Shown here in pieces: positions 55,323 through 64,000 of a DNA stretch of 64,000 nucleotides. The DNA lies in contig NADL03000612.1 of assembly GCA_002205965.3 (NCBI GenBank), positions 558,001 to 622,000 of the forward strand, written 5' to 3'. A program made the position numbers and the translations under genes. Every line of letters starts with the position of its first letter. The stretch's first letter is position 1. This DNA is from Kappaphycus alvarezii. Taxonomy: Eukaryota; Rhodophyta; Florideophyceae; Gigartinales; Solieriaceae. The notes under the pieces are model-generated. The model did no database searches and was not told where the DNA came from. It was given only the letters and a program-made list of their open reading frames with translations.

Positions 55323-58238
55323 CTAGTCACTGAGCATATACCAGCACAGATATCCCTCACGGTCTTGGATTGACTGGTCAACCATTTCAAACACATTTGA
55401 ATCATTATAGCAGTACCAAGTCCCGTTGGGTTGGAGTATATCCGCGACGTAGTGCCCCGACTTGATCGATTTTGAAAGATGCCTGATCACAGCACCGAGT
55501 TTGTAATTCGCGATTGGTGTCCGATTAGATGCGGTACTCTTTTGCTGCATTGCTGAGACGCACTGGATAAGATCACCATCCAAGTCAGCTGGGCTTTCTT
55601 TTGCCTCATTTCGCCGATCTAACGCCAGCCCCATTGCAGCGGTTCGATCAAAGTTTGCTGCTCGAAGTAAGTCCTCCGCTTCTTGCTTTGGAAGACCGAG
55701 TGCAGCAATTTCTCTCACGTATTCGGGATTAACTGGGGCATTAGCAAGAGTTCTTTCCGATGGAACGGGGGATAAAATTATATCGTCCTCGAGTATATCA
55801 TCATCTTCGAACAGCAATCGCCGATTGACCTTTTGCCCGGTGCCATTGTTAGATTCATGCATGTCAACCTCTGCACCATATGGTTGCTTATCTCGTGATT
55901 CTTTAGCATGAATCCGAAAGCGCTGGGCAAAATCAATGTTTCCCGCTGTACTTGCGGTGCCGCTCCCCGCATTGGAATTCGATCCACTTTTTTTGGCCTG
56001 GCCTGAGGCTCCTGCACTCCCTGCTTTCGCTGTGGCATGGGTATCAATGCCCTCAACTTCCGATCCAGGCTTTAAGGAATCAAGAGAGTTACCGAAAGTG
56101 GCAATTTTGTTCTTCTCTAAAAGTGCATTGGATTTAGGAGGATCTTCAATGCAATGAGCTGGTATTGCGCGATCAGTGAGAACAGAGTTCAAGGATAATC
56201 GATGAGGAATGTGAACAGCGTCAGTAATTTTCTCGAGGGTGACTCCGCTCTCTCCTCCGGGTCGCACCCCAAATCGCTTAATGTGCAGGAGCAGAACGCG
56301 GGGGGCGAGAGCAATCTTCGATTCAGACTTTGCCTTCTTCCCACTGCATTTCTCGCAATTGAGGTCAATGTCTTGAGGTGCGAAAAATCTTGCGAGTAGG
56401 TCTTCGACTGAGAGATCGCGACCTGTGTTTTGACGAACGGAATCGCTTCCTTTTTCGGGGATGTCAAGACTAAGTCCCCGCATAATTTCTTTCCGGGGGG
56501 ATCTGGCATGTCCACAAGAAACGCATGTGATCTTTCTTTCTTGAACCAAAGAGTAGAGTGTGTGTGTGGGCGAATCTCTGAAATTGTGCAACGTGCACTC
56601 GCGGGTCATTACATCAAGACAATTTAGAAGAAACTCATGCGCATCTTGTTGGTTGGAGGACGAGAACACAGGAAAATGTTTCGAGATAGCATTTCGAATG
56701 TTTCCTGCTTTCAGAGTCGTAGAACAGTCCCGATCATTCTCTAGAGTTATCAACGCTGAAGAAAACGAAAGTTCCATTTCTGGCAAGAATCTCTTCCGCA
56801 AAGCTGAGATAAGTCTCGAATCACTCATTAACGCCTGTACAACTGCTGACAGGTAACAGGTGTTCCCCTCGTTTTCAATGCCTGCAGCAGCAATAGTGTC
56901 ACTAACAAACGGCCGGAGCCTCTTTCGACCGACAACCTGTTGAGAGGATTCGAGATGTTCCAATAGTTGATCAGACATGTTTCTCTTTCGTTTCACTTGG
57001 ACATCTTCTCCGCTTTGTGTCTCACCTGGACGTTTCTTGTTTGAAGGTGGCGATAAAGAGCTTGAAATATTGGGCACATCAGCACTCGGACGATTCTTGG
57101 TGGAAGGCGGCGATGACCGGTCTGAAACAATCAATACATCAGCACTTGAACGCTTCTTGTCGGAATGCAACGAAGACCTGTTTGAGGCGGTGGGAACATG
57201 AGAGCTCGACGCGAATTTCCCCTGGTTCACGGACGGAGGTAAGACTCGAGCCCTTGCATTCTCAACTTGCACGGGGGTGCCTGAAAACACTGACCTCCCT
57301 TTCCTCGCTACATCCGAAATGCGCTCCTCCAGTGTTTTCACAATGCGCTTATCAGTCTCACGAGAACCTTTTTGTGCTGTCCTTTGCTTGACATCGAATC
57401 CAGAAAGAATTGGAGAGCCGATGAGGGACTTGGAGAAGCTAGTCCTGCCTGCAGCTCCATAGAGTGAAGTGTAAGAGCTTCTAGGTTTCGCATCATCTTT
57501 CTTGGCCAAAGCGGCCATCATTTTTCGACCTTGGGTCATTCTTGCCATGGCGGCACGGGAGTGCGACATCGGCAGGCGAGGGTCTTGGGTAACGCGATTT
57601 CGTTCACGTCGTCTGATCCTCTCATCAATTATGGTTGACGCCATGCCAGTCTTGCGACGTGAAGCCGCTGTGGGGCGCTCGTTTTTGCGGATTTGGTTGT
57701 ACTCTACGGCAAACCCATGACACATTTCCCAGATCTCTTGAACATGGGGAGAGGACTCAATGGTCCAGTTGCGGATGTAAACAGTCATTACTCTTGTGCG
57801 AGATACCTTGGGGGTGGGATGTTTCCCGCGATTATATCTATGATCACCTCTTGGATCAGAAGATGCCAGGTCTACCTTTTCGAATTGAATGGCCATGGAG
57901 CCTTGCTCCTGCACTTCTTTCCAACTCGATGTAATACTGATACAGCGATTGATGGGATATTCGGAAACTTTTCCACTCCGATGCCTGGATTCTGCTTCGG
58001 CTGATGTTTTCCGGATATTGCGCATGACGAGAAAGGATGCAAGATTGCTCTTCTTCAAAACAATGAGTTTTTCGTACTCATTCGAAGTGTTATTCTCGAC
58101 AGTTGTTTCTGATACACGAGCGGTGAAAGAGGTGGAGTAGTTCATGGTTTGGCCTCCCGGGATTCGAGGGTCGTTTTCGTTTCTGCTCATCGCAGTTTGG
58201 TGCGATGAGGAGGGCGGGGGCCTTGTTTGGGTTGGCAT
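55323..58238 (-). CDS. ubiquitin-specific protease (USP) with internal UBA domain, 971 aa
   Basis: A cysteine-type deubiquitinase that removes ubiquitin from substrates. The Cys box is AAGIENEGNTCYLSAVVQAL with catalytic Cys461; QQDAHEFLLN follows. Zinc-ribbon cysteines are CVSCGH (about residue 572) and CEKCSGKK (about 627), then RVLLLHIKRF. The His box is GAVIRHLSKSIKSGHYVADI with His929, and WYCYNDSNVF supplies the Asn/Asp. Between the halves, about residues 834-870, lies a UBA-like helix bundle (PEYVREIAALGLPKQEAEDL...AANFDRTAAM). Residues 1-190 may form a PH-like domain as in USP37-type enzymes, followed by about 250 basic, Ser-rich residues with probable nuclear signals (KKRPG, KRKRN). 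All catalytic residues are present in one exon. The first Met is assumed; a second lies 16 codons on. Confidence 0.93.
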   Translation of the reverse strand: MPTQTRPPPSSSHQTAMSRNENDPRIPGGQTMNYSTSFTARVSETTVENNTSNEYEKLIVLKKSNLASFLVMRNIRKTSAEAESRHRSGKVSEYPINRCISITSSWKEVQEQGSMAIQFEKVDLASSDPRGDHRYNRGKHPTPKVSRTRVMTVYIRNWTIESSPHVQEIWEMCHGFAVEYNQIRKNERPTAASRRKTGMASTIIDERIRRRERNRVTQDPRLPMSHSRAAMARMTQGRKMMAALAKKDDAKPRSSYTSLYGAAGRTSFSKSLIGSPILSGFDVKQRTAQKGSRETDKRIVKTLEERISDVARKGRSVFSGTPVQVENARARVLPPSVNQGKFASSSHVPTASNRSSLHSDKKRSSADVLIVSDRSSPPSTKNRPSADVPNISSSLSPPSNKKRPGETQSGEDVQVKRKRNMSDQLLEHLESSQQVVGRKRLRPFVSDTIAAAGIENEGNTCYLSAVVQALMSDSRLISALRKRFLPEMELSFSSALITLENDRDCSTTLKAGNIRNAISKHFPVFSSSNQQDAHEFLLNCLDVMTRECTLHNFRDSPTHTLYSLVQERKITCVSCGHARSPRKEIMRGLSLDIPEKGSDSVRQNTGRDLSVEDLLARFFAPQDIDLNCEKCSGKKAKSESKIALAPRVLLLHIKRFGVRPGGESGVTLEKITDAVHIPHRLSLNSVLTDRAIPAHCIEDPPKSNALLEKNKIATFGNSLDSLKPGSEVEGIDTHATAKAGSAGASGQAKKSGSNSNAGSGTASTAGNIDFAQRFRIHAKESRDKQPYGAEVDMHESNNGTGQKVNRRLLFEDDDILEDDIILSPVPSERTLANAPVNPEYVREIAALGLPKQEAEDLLRAANFDRTAAMGLALDRRNEAKESPADLDGDLIQCVSAMQQKSTASNRTPIANYKLGAVIRHLSKSIKSGHYVADILQPNGTWYCYNDSNVFEMVDQSIQDREGYLCWYMLSD

Positions 58239-58454
58239 AGGGCGTAGGGTATCAGGGGGACGAAAAGAGGGTTTGCGGCCCGTTGGTTAAACAGGGAGGA
58301 GATGCGGAGACGTCCACTGCTCAAGAGATTCCTCTCTTGACGTCGCCGTTCACAGCGTGACGGTAAATGTGTCTGGAAAGGCAGCAATATTATTGGTTGA
58401 ATGGCGGATTGGCGCGAAAACCGAAATGGCGCCAAATTTGTATTTGAAATTTAT

Positions 58455-58800
58455 TGTATTCCGTATCCCACTGTACCGTACCGTACTGGTACAGAAATCA
58501 TCGCCAATGTCCGAATTAATAATGATACCGAACAATTCAGTACAGTTTAATTATAATGCGGTTAAAAAAGTAATCAAACCGCAGTACTGTACAGTACTGG
58601 TGTGTACAGTACAGTACTGTTGTGTACAGTGCTTTACTGTAATGCGATGGTGCAGGACAGTTTCAATGCTGTCCACAAATCACAGCAACGTCGGCTGTGT
58701 ACAGTGCAGTTTAGTACTGTCCTGTCCTGTACTCATTGCTTGAAACGGGGTGACAATTGCAGCTCGCCAAAGACGTACAGTAAAGTACAGTACTGTGCTG
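58455..58800. repeat. TACAGTA/TACTGTA-rich region upstream of the USP gene
   Basis: About 350 bases in which GTACAGTACTG, TACTGTACAGTACTGG, TGTACAGTACAGTACTG and shorter forms recur. It starts about 220 bases before the USP start codon on the minus strand. The same motif is dense at 50,230-50,350 and occurs singly near 54,202 and 61,370. Confidence 0.8.
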
Positions 58801-59094
58801 AATGGTGACGGACCACACAATAGGTCATCCTACCGAAACACCTCCCAATTTCATAAAATATGGAAATTTATGCTTCACCGCTGATGACTTGGCATGGAAC
58901 CCGACAACTCTCACAGGTCTGGCACCGTACGTCGAAAAAGGCCTGCCAAGTGCAAATTTTTCATTGGTCCCTTGTTTTCAAATTCTAACTTTCATTTCAA
59001 GCACAACGGCCCCTACGGCGACTCGTTTTACTTGAAAAGTATCGATCGTGTTCACGACGGGATCCAATTATTCTGTACAGCAATGAACCAACCA

Positions 59095-59240
59095 TGGGAA
59101 ACATCTCCGCGATACGCGGGATGTACTCTGCTCCACAAGGATTAGAGTGGTGGCGGGCGATGGGGCAACCAAGGAATCAAAGGCCAGGGGCGAAAACTTC
59201 AAGTTGGCTGCCGGTGCGGGGCCTTTGGAGAGGGGCGGGA
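59095..59240 (-). pseudogene. short RT-element C-terminal fragment
   Basis: Minus-strand translation APAANLKFSPLAFDSLVAPS with PATTLILVEQSTSRVSRRCF matches the last conserved block of the copies at 49.5 and 45.8 kb. Confidence 0.7.
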
Positions 59241-59907
59241 GCAAAGCATTGGAAAAAGTAATTCCATTGAAAGGTACTGTAGAAAGGTAGTACGGCGTAT
59301 CAATTGCAACGGGCAAGCAGCTGTAAAGGTTCTTTGTCGGCTGAAAAAAACTTGCCCCATCCATACTTGAAGATACGGACGGAGCCCGTCCGAAGCTGAA
59401 AATACCGCTAGTATTAGCGCGGCAAGTTCCGTGTGATTCTTTTTGGCCGCATGGCTTGTCACTTCAATATACCATACATGCAATGTGCTCGCATAATGTA
59501 ATACTTGTATAGATACCGTACGCGGTACACGTTCTGAAATACTCGTACACGTCGCTCAGTACTGCAAAATGTACCTCAGTTTCCGCATTATCTTGAATTT
59601 CCATTATCTACCTAGGGGGCCTGCTGGATTTATTGCTAGCGCACAAGGCCAATATGACTAATTTATACTTGAAAGCAACTTCACGTTACAGGTGTGCCTT
59701 CCATCGTTTCATTATCAGCAGTCGTCATAAAACAGCAACGGATTCAACTGCAGCTCTTGCCTGTGCAACTTCTGTCATTTCAAATTCTTCTACTACTTCC
59801 TTTTTGCATTTTAACGAGCGGCGGAGGAGATAATTGGTACCATCGACTATTTACATGTGTGCGTGCAACAACCTCCGCCGACTACCATCAAACTAAACTG
59901 TTCCGCT

Positions 59908-60794
59908 ATGTTATCTTCGAGGCCAATTCTTATTACGTTTTTTGTTATTCTTTTCATTATCGTGGTGGTGCAAGGGCAAGGAAGGAATCCGTGTCACAGA
60001 AGGAAAAATGCCCAGGGAAGAGGAGTTCTTTGTGAGGGCGTTGAACTACCGCCCAATCTTTGCGATAAATGTAGACTGAAGCCCACTGCAAATAATGGTA
60101 ACTTCTTCAACTGCAGGTCAATTTACACTGTCGATAATCCGCAATGCAAATCTGAGCTACGGAAATACGTCAATAGGAACCAGTGTGATTGGAAGCGAAG
60201 ACAGCAACTCAACAGGTTTTTGTTTTTGGATAGGGAAGGTTTGGATTACTTTTTGTACTCTATTTGTGAGGAATGCTGTGATTGTATTAAGAAGGGTACT
60301 ACCCCGAGTATGTTTGAATCTTTGCGACAGCAACATACCTCACAAAACCCAACACTTTACACACCTAAGCGTGGTAATTGTCCTTCACACGCACATTTTG
60401 ACGTAAGTTCATATCAACTTTTTACTTCCACGAGTCAAGTATATGAAGCAGATATCTTATTCAACAATACGCCCTCTAACCTAATGTTGCACAATGCTAA
60501 CTCAACTCTGCATCTCGTCGCGTTTTCGGGACGCAGGTTTGTAAAGTACTACCGGACATTCGGTATATTACTTCCTTCGGTGGTAGGAAAGGAAAGAATT
60601 GGCCCAAGATTTGCCCTCTCCTCAGGGAGTGGTTCCTTAGCCCCGCTTCTAATAATTGGCTAAACAATCAGAACGCTTTCTCGAAGCCTCCGATCCGGCG
60701 TTTTCTAAATTTGCTCAATTCTGCTAATTCGTGCTCTATGAAAGGACCTTGGACAAGATGTTTGATCATGGAGCAGAAGCAGAATAGAGTTTGA
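59908..60794 (+). CDS. secreted cysteine-rich protein, two exons, 250 aa
   Basis: Proposed exons 59,908-60,402 (165 codons) and 60,537-60,794 (86 codons with TGA). The protein starts MLSSRPILITFFVILFIIVV, a clear signal peptide with cleavage likely near residue 25. The mature part has 16 cysteines, an even number suited to disulfides: C-x2-C pairs in LPPNLCDKCRL, FFNCRS, CEECCDC, RGNCPSH and, in exon 2, VCK, KICP, SCS and TRC. Splicing joins HAHFD to VCKVLPDIRYIT in frame. An in-frame ATG 17 codons upstream exists but would bury the signal peptide. No domain I can name; likely extracellular or cell-wall associated. It has no lesion and may be host-encoded. Confidence 0.7.
60403..60536 (+). 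other. 134-bp spliceosomal intron in the cysteine-rich gene
   Basis: Begins GTAAGT after a complete GAC codon and ends ...GGGACGCAG. A branch-point-like TGCTAACTC lies about 40 bases before the acceptor, with a pyrimidine-leaning tract between. Without splicing the frame runs on for 87 hydrophobic, cysteine-free codons, unlike exon 1; with splicing it gains four cysteines and an aromatic-rich C-terminus. Confidence 0.65.
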
Positions 60795-61435
60795 TGTGTA
60801 TAAATGTGTGAAATGAGATGAATATATCATTCAGGTATACTGCACGTATTTTCGGGAGAGGCAAGTCTGGAATAGGAGTGTTTCCAACTTGGATATATTT
60901 GCTTCAAAAGCTTAATCTTTGCTCAAGGTGTTGCAATATCCTGTGCACATGGTCGAAGAGGGGAATTCCGAAAAAGTGCTTTTAATTCTTTTACAATTAA
61001 GTACTTTAAGAGTCTTTTACAATTACGGTGCAATATCATTACTCCCTTTGAGCTTTAAAAAACCAAATTTACTTACAATATTACCACCAGTACCGGAGTA
61101 AATCATTGTTTCAATCTGCAATGTGGTCCGCCTTGTGTGAATGGTGTTGTTTCGTCCCGTAGTTGAGCGGGGGCGAGAGCCGAATGTCGACCAATTCTTT
61201 AGTGCTGTACCGAGCACAATAATGAGGGGGGACACATAAGCGGTGTGTCCGTGGAGGTTTTGGTCAGCCTACTGCTGAATGTCTGGGGTTACCTGGTGCT
61301 TGCTGTTGTTTATTAGTTGATGATGGTGAAGGCATGCGGGATGCAGCACCGACTCTCTTTTTATACTGTACTGTAGTGTTACCCATCAGCGACGACTTAT
61401 CCCGCATAGCGCAATAGCCGCGCGCATTTTAAGCG
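60795..61435. other. spacer, no supported gene
   Basis: A 70-codon minus frame (61,023-61,235) has no motif. A TATA-like TATAAAAAGAG on the minus strand near 61,362 lies beside TACTGTACTGTAG. Nothing else is recognised. Confidence 0.35.
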
Positions 61436-61439
61436 GTAT

Positions 61440-63820
61440 GAATTCCCTTGATGTGATTTTAGGATCCTTTCTGAACAAATCTCCAGTAAGTTGAGCCATT
61501 TGGGGGACTCGAAATGAAATAGCAGGTCTATTTTACGAATGCCAAGCAAGTTTATCCTTCCAAATTTTTTTTAAAACTTGAAGATGGATCAAAAGGGAGT
61601 TTATTGAGTCTTGTAATATAGCTGAATTGTTGTACTTTAAATACAAAGTTTTTTTCAATTTGTGTTCCATAAATTGGGTATCGTCTTATTCCTTACGTTT
61701 ACAGCTAGAGTAGTTCTCGGTTTTTCTTGAATGATTCTCGAAATAATCGCTGTCAGCTTGAAGAAAGTTGTCTATATAAGTCAAACAACTACCAAAAAGT
61801 TTCTTACCAAGCATCATGAAGAAAAATGATCCGTGATTAGTTGTCGATACGATTCCAAGATCAGACGGAAGAAGCTCGTTAATGTTTCTTCCCCAGTAAT
61901 CACTGACATCAACGAGTACACAAAGTGGCTTTAGAAGCCTTAGCATTGCGATCGCACAAGCTAAAATATTTTTCTGGTTTAAGGTAAATATCTCTAAGCA
62001 GGTTTGCAGGAGTTTGAAGGTACACTTGGGTACCGAAAGTCGAGGCAAGCTTGAAATCAAAAACAGAGACAAGTTCAAACAAAATGATCATTGTGTATTG
62101 ACTTGCAGTACTAGTGTCATGGAAAAGAAATTGCAAGAAATTATTCATTTGGTCACGATGAAATTGAACGTCAAATCTAGCTTTCTAAACCCCGCGATCA
62201 GTGCCCGAGTCTTTGATAGGAATTATAAATCGTCCGCAGAGATCGTTAGTTTTGGCTGGTACTTCATCTTTGCAGACTACTTTCCATGTACTACGTTCAA
62301 TAAGTGTAGATGACATGAAAAACTAGATTATTGTTCAGAAACATCAAGTCAGATGATAGTTCCTCTCCAGAAGCGATTTCACCAGTATCTTTCATGGATA
62401 CCTTAAATTGTACAGGAGTTGGACCAAGAAGTTATCATGTGTCCCAATTTCGGTAAATTCTGACAGTAATTTGTTTCGTATAAGCATCACATTCTTGCGG
62501 TCGAGCTTTTTTGAGAAGCTTCAGTAACTTTTCAGTAGAGGAGTGATGAAATCTCACGTGAAGTTTTTTCAGCTCGCTATGGTTGAATTTCACGTGATGT
62601 GGATCCCATTCGAGATATTCATGGCCCCTTTTGCGAACAAGTGGTAGCTTACATTTAAGGACAGGGTGACATAGGCTTTTTTCGACGTTGTTGAAATATA
62701 CTTTTAACTTGTCAAGAGTGTCAAGTTCGAATAGTAATAGTATATCCGACTTCATTAATTACACTTCGAAGGGTATAAGCGAAGTGGTCATAGGTATTTG
62801 AATGGTTATATATAATTTATCACGTTGGACGTCTTGTCCGAACTTGTACCAGTTTTTGTTTTTTCTCATTTTGAATTTAATTCCAGTGAGTAGGTAATAG
62901 TAAAGAGCTTTTTAACACACTATAACTGTTCTCTGTGTGCCATAGTTACTACATGCCCCTGGAGAACCTTCATCCATTTTTCCTTTCAGGCTTTATTTAC
63001 GTTTTACGGCAACAGTTTGCGCATCACTCATGAAGACATTGTAAGGTTCTTCCATTTTCGGTGAAATTGGGTGCTTCAACTGAATTAAAAACCTCTGTCA
63101 ATTTTCGATTTAGACCTACTATCTGGGAGAGAAGTACCGAATGAAGAAAATTTAATACGGGAGGGAAATTTACTGTTACTCAGACAAAACCCGTTGCGTC
63201 AAGTCTACATCACTAGGGCCTTTAAAACTGGGAAAAATTATGCCATTGTAGAACATTTGCGCTTTATTGGGTGTTTTCTGATCATTCCCCCATTAATTTC
63301 ATCCTCTTCGTGGGGACAGTCGGTTTTTTTCTCAGTGTTGCCGAATGCTTCCCAAGCATTCTAGTCATCTCTGAACATAGCAACATAGATTTGCTGACAT
63401 AGTTTGAAGAGAATCTGCTTCGCACGATCAGGATGAGTTTATAAAAGTTTTGCCAATATTATTCATGACAGTACGAAGCATTAGACAATCACGAACAATT
63501 TTTTTTCACCACAGTTGCTGCAACGACGAACATTATGAAACTGGTCAATACCAGTCTTACCAGGTGTACCTTTACTATAGCCGTTAGAACGTGTGGTTAT
63601 TTCGTGACGACTAAGATACTAGGCGGGAGCAGAAGATCGCTACCCAGGCTTACGAGGTTTACCGTATGTTCCGTGGTTGAAGTAAAGAACACGAATGGTT
63701 GGAGGAGCGTTAGGTCTCAAAAAAGGTTCCAAACGAATTGGAACTTGTGCGTCCCTCTGGTTTCCTTCAATTTACCTCTGATAAATGAGCCAACTAGAAT
63801 AAAAGTAAGTGTATAGCTGT
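61440..63820 (-). pseudogene. decayed Ty1/copia polyprotein, copy C
   Basis: Read leftwards. Gag end: TTRSNGYSKGTPGKTGIDQF then CSNCGEK (half zinc knuckle) and HPDRAKQILFKLCQQIY (63.3-63.65 kb). Protease remnant: NYGTQRTVIV (DTGA lost), FGQDVQRDKLYITIQIP. Pre-integrase: LPLVRKRGHEYLEWD and ELKKLHVRFHHSSTEKLLKL (62.43-62.76 kb). Integrase start: LVPTPVQFKV, after which the core is largely deleted near 62.3 kb. RT: DLCGRFIIPIKDSGT, VYLQTPANLLRDIYLKPEKY, LLKPLCVLVDVSDYWGRN and active site YIDN for YVDD. Connection: NRPAISFRVPQMAQLTGDLF (61.44-61.55 kb). Many stops. Same lineage as copies A and B; the 5' LTR would lie beyond the window. Confidence 0.85.
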
Positions 63821-64000
63821 TGGAAAATCCACGGTGGTTTACAAGAAAATGCATTAGAGATAGGCTAGTTGGTCCACGATGCACCAATGATGGCTTTATA
63901 GAGATATTACAACTTGTCTTCCTCTGGTCGATGCTGTGGAAGACCTTGAGAAGAAAACTTAATAATTATTTCTCTCAATTCTTGTAAAGCCTGAGGCACA

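Noticed and set aside
55936-58140. Many plus-strand open frames across the USP gene
   Set aside because: They are antisense shadows of a clearly conserved minus-strand coding sequence with all catalytic residues.
59857-60663. 268-residue unspliced version of the cysteine-rich protein
   Set aside because: Its tail lacks cysteines and reads through a consensus donor, and the first Met places 17 residues before the signal peptide; the spliced model is better.
1-64000. rRNA genes, intact tRNA genes, organellar or bacterial operons
   Set aside because: No conserved rRNA blocks, no complete cloverleaf and no co-directional gene clusters with ribosome binding sites were seen.

Overview
This is a eukaryotic, repeat-dominated window with only three or four plausible intact genes. 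The signs are a single-exon 971-aa ubiquitin-specific protease, a secreted protein gene with one short GT-AG intron, and many nested or decayed retrotransposons (Ty1/copia, Ty3/gypsy chromovirus, a non-LTR-like RT family) and DNA transposons (PIF/Harbinger, hAT). Compact, mostly intronless genes between repeat blocks would suit a multicellular red alga, but that is inference; an oomycete or another repeat-rich protist is not excluded.

Layout. 0-2.5 kb: a 147-bp tandem duplication, an antisense scrap of an RT element and a 22-bp minisatellite. 2.5-30 kb: AT-rich and heavily decayed. It holds a small TIR element (5.06-5.50 kb), copia copy A with LTR-like ends (7.28-13.18 kb, +), a second copy of a gypsy leader plus part of its LTR (16.96-17.56 kb, -), a gypsy integrase remnant (18.0-18.76 kb, -), an intact 270-aa trehalose-6-phosphate-phosphatase-like reading frame that lacks the catalytic aspartates (21.05-21.86 kb, +), copia copy B (24.5-25.8 kb, +) and an unexplained GC-richer block (26.04-28.2 kb).

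30.98-40.92 kb: a nested structure. A Harbinger transposon has a transposase on + and a Myb/trihelix-like partner gene on -, tail to tail. A 6.85-kb Ty3/gypsy chromovirus (32,449-39,299, -) with 5-bp target duplication ATCAA sits six codons before the partner gene's stop. The chromovirus has nearly identical 514-bp LTRs, gag and pol with a candidate -1 slippery site, a chromodomain, many pol lesions, and an undamaged extra reading frame for a two-zinc-finger protein between the 5' LTR and gag.

41.1-54 kb: fragments of an RT family whose C-terminal region has a CxxC/H/C cluster and a putative PD-(D/E)XK-type nuclease. One copy is split by a hAT transposon (41,965-45,536) with an in-frame 8-bp duplication GCCTCCTC. 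Others lie as head-to-tail truncated copies (49.0-50.2 kb) or head to head (50.7-53.9 kb). A second Harbinger remnant with the same convergent two-gene plan lies at 46.2-48.7 kb.

55.3-60.8 kb: the gene island, with the UBA-containing deubiquitinase (-) and the secreted cysteine-rich protein (+), separated by a TACAGTA-rich spacer. 61.4-63.8 kb: copia copy C (-), running towards the window edge.

All assignments come from reading translated motifs by eye; no database search was possible.
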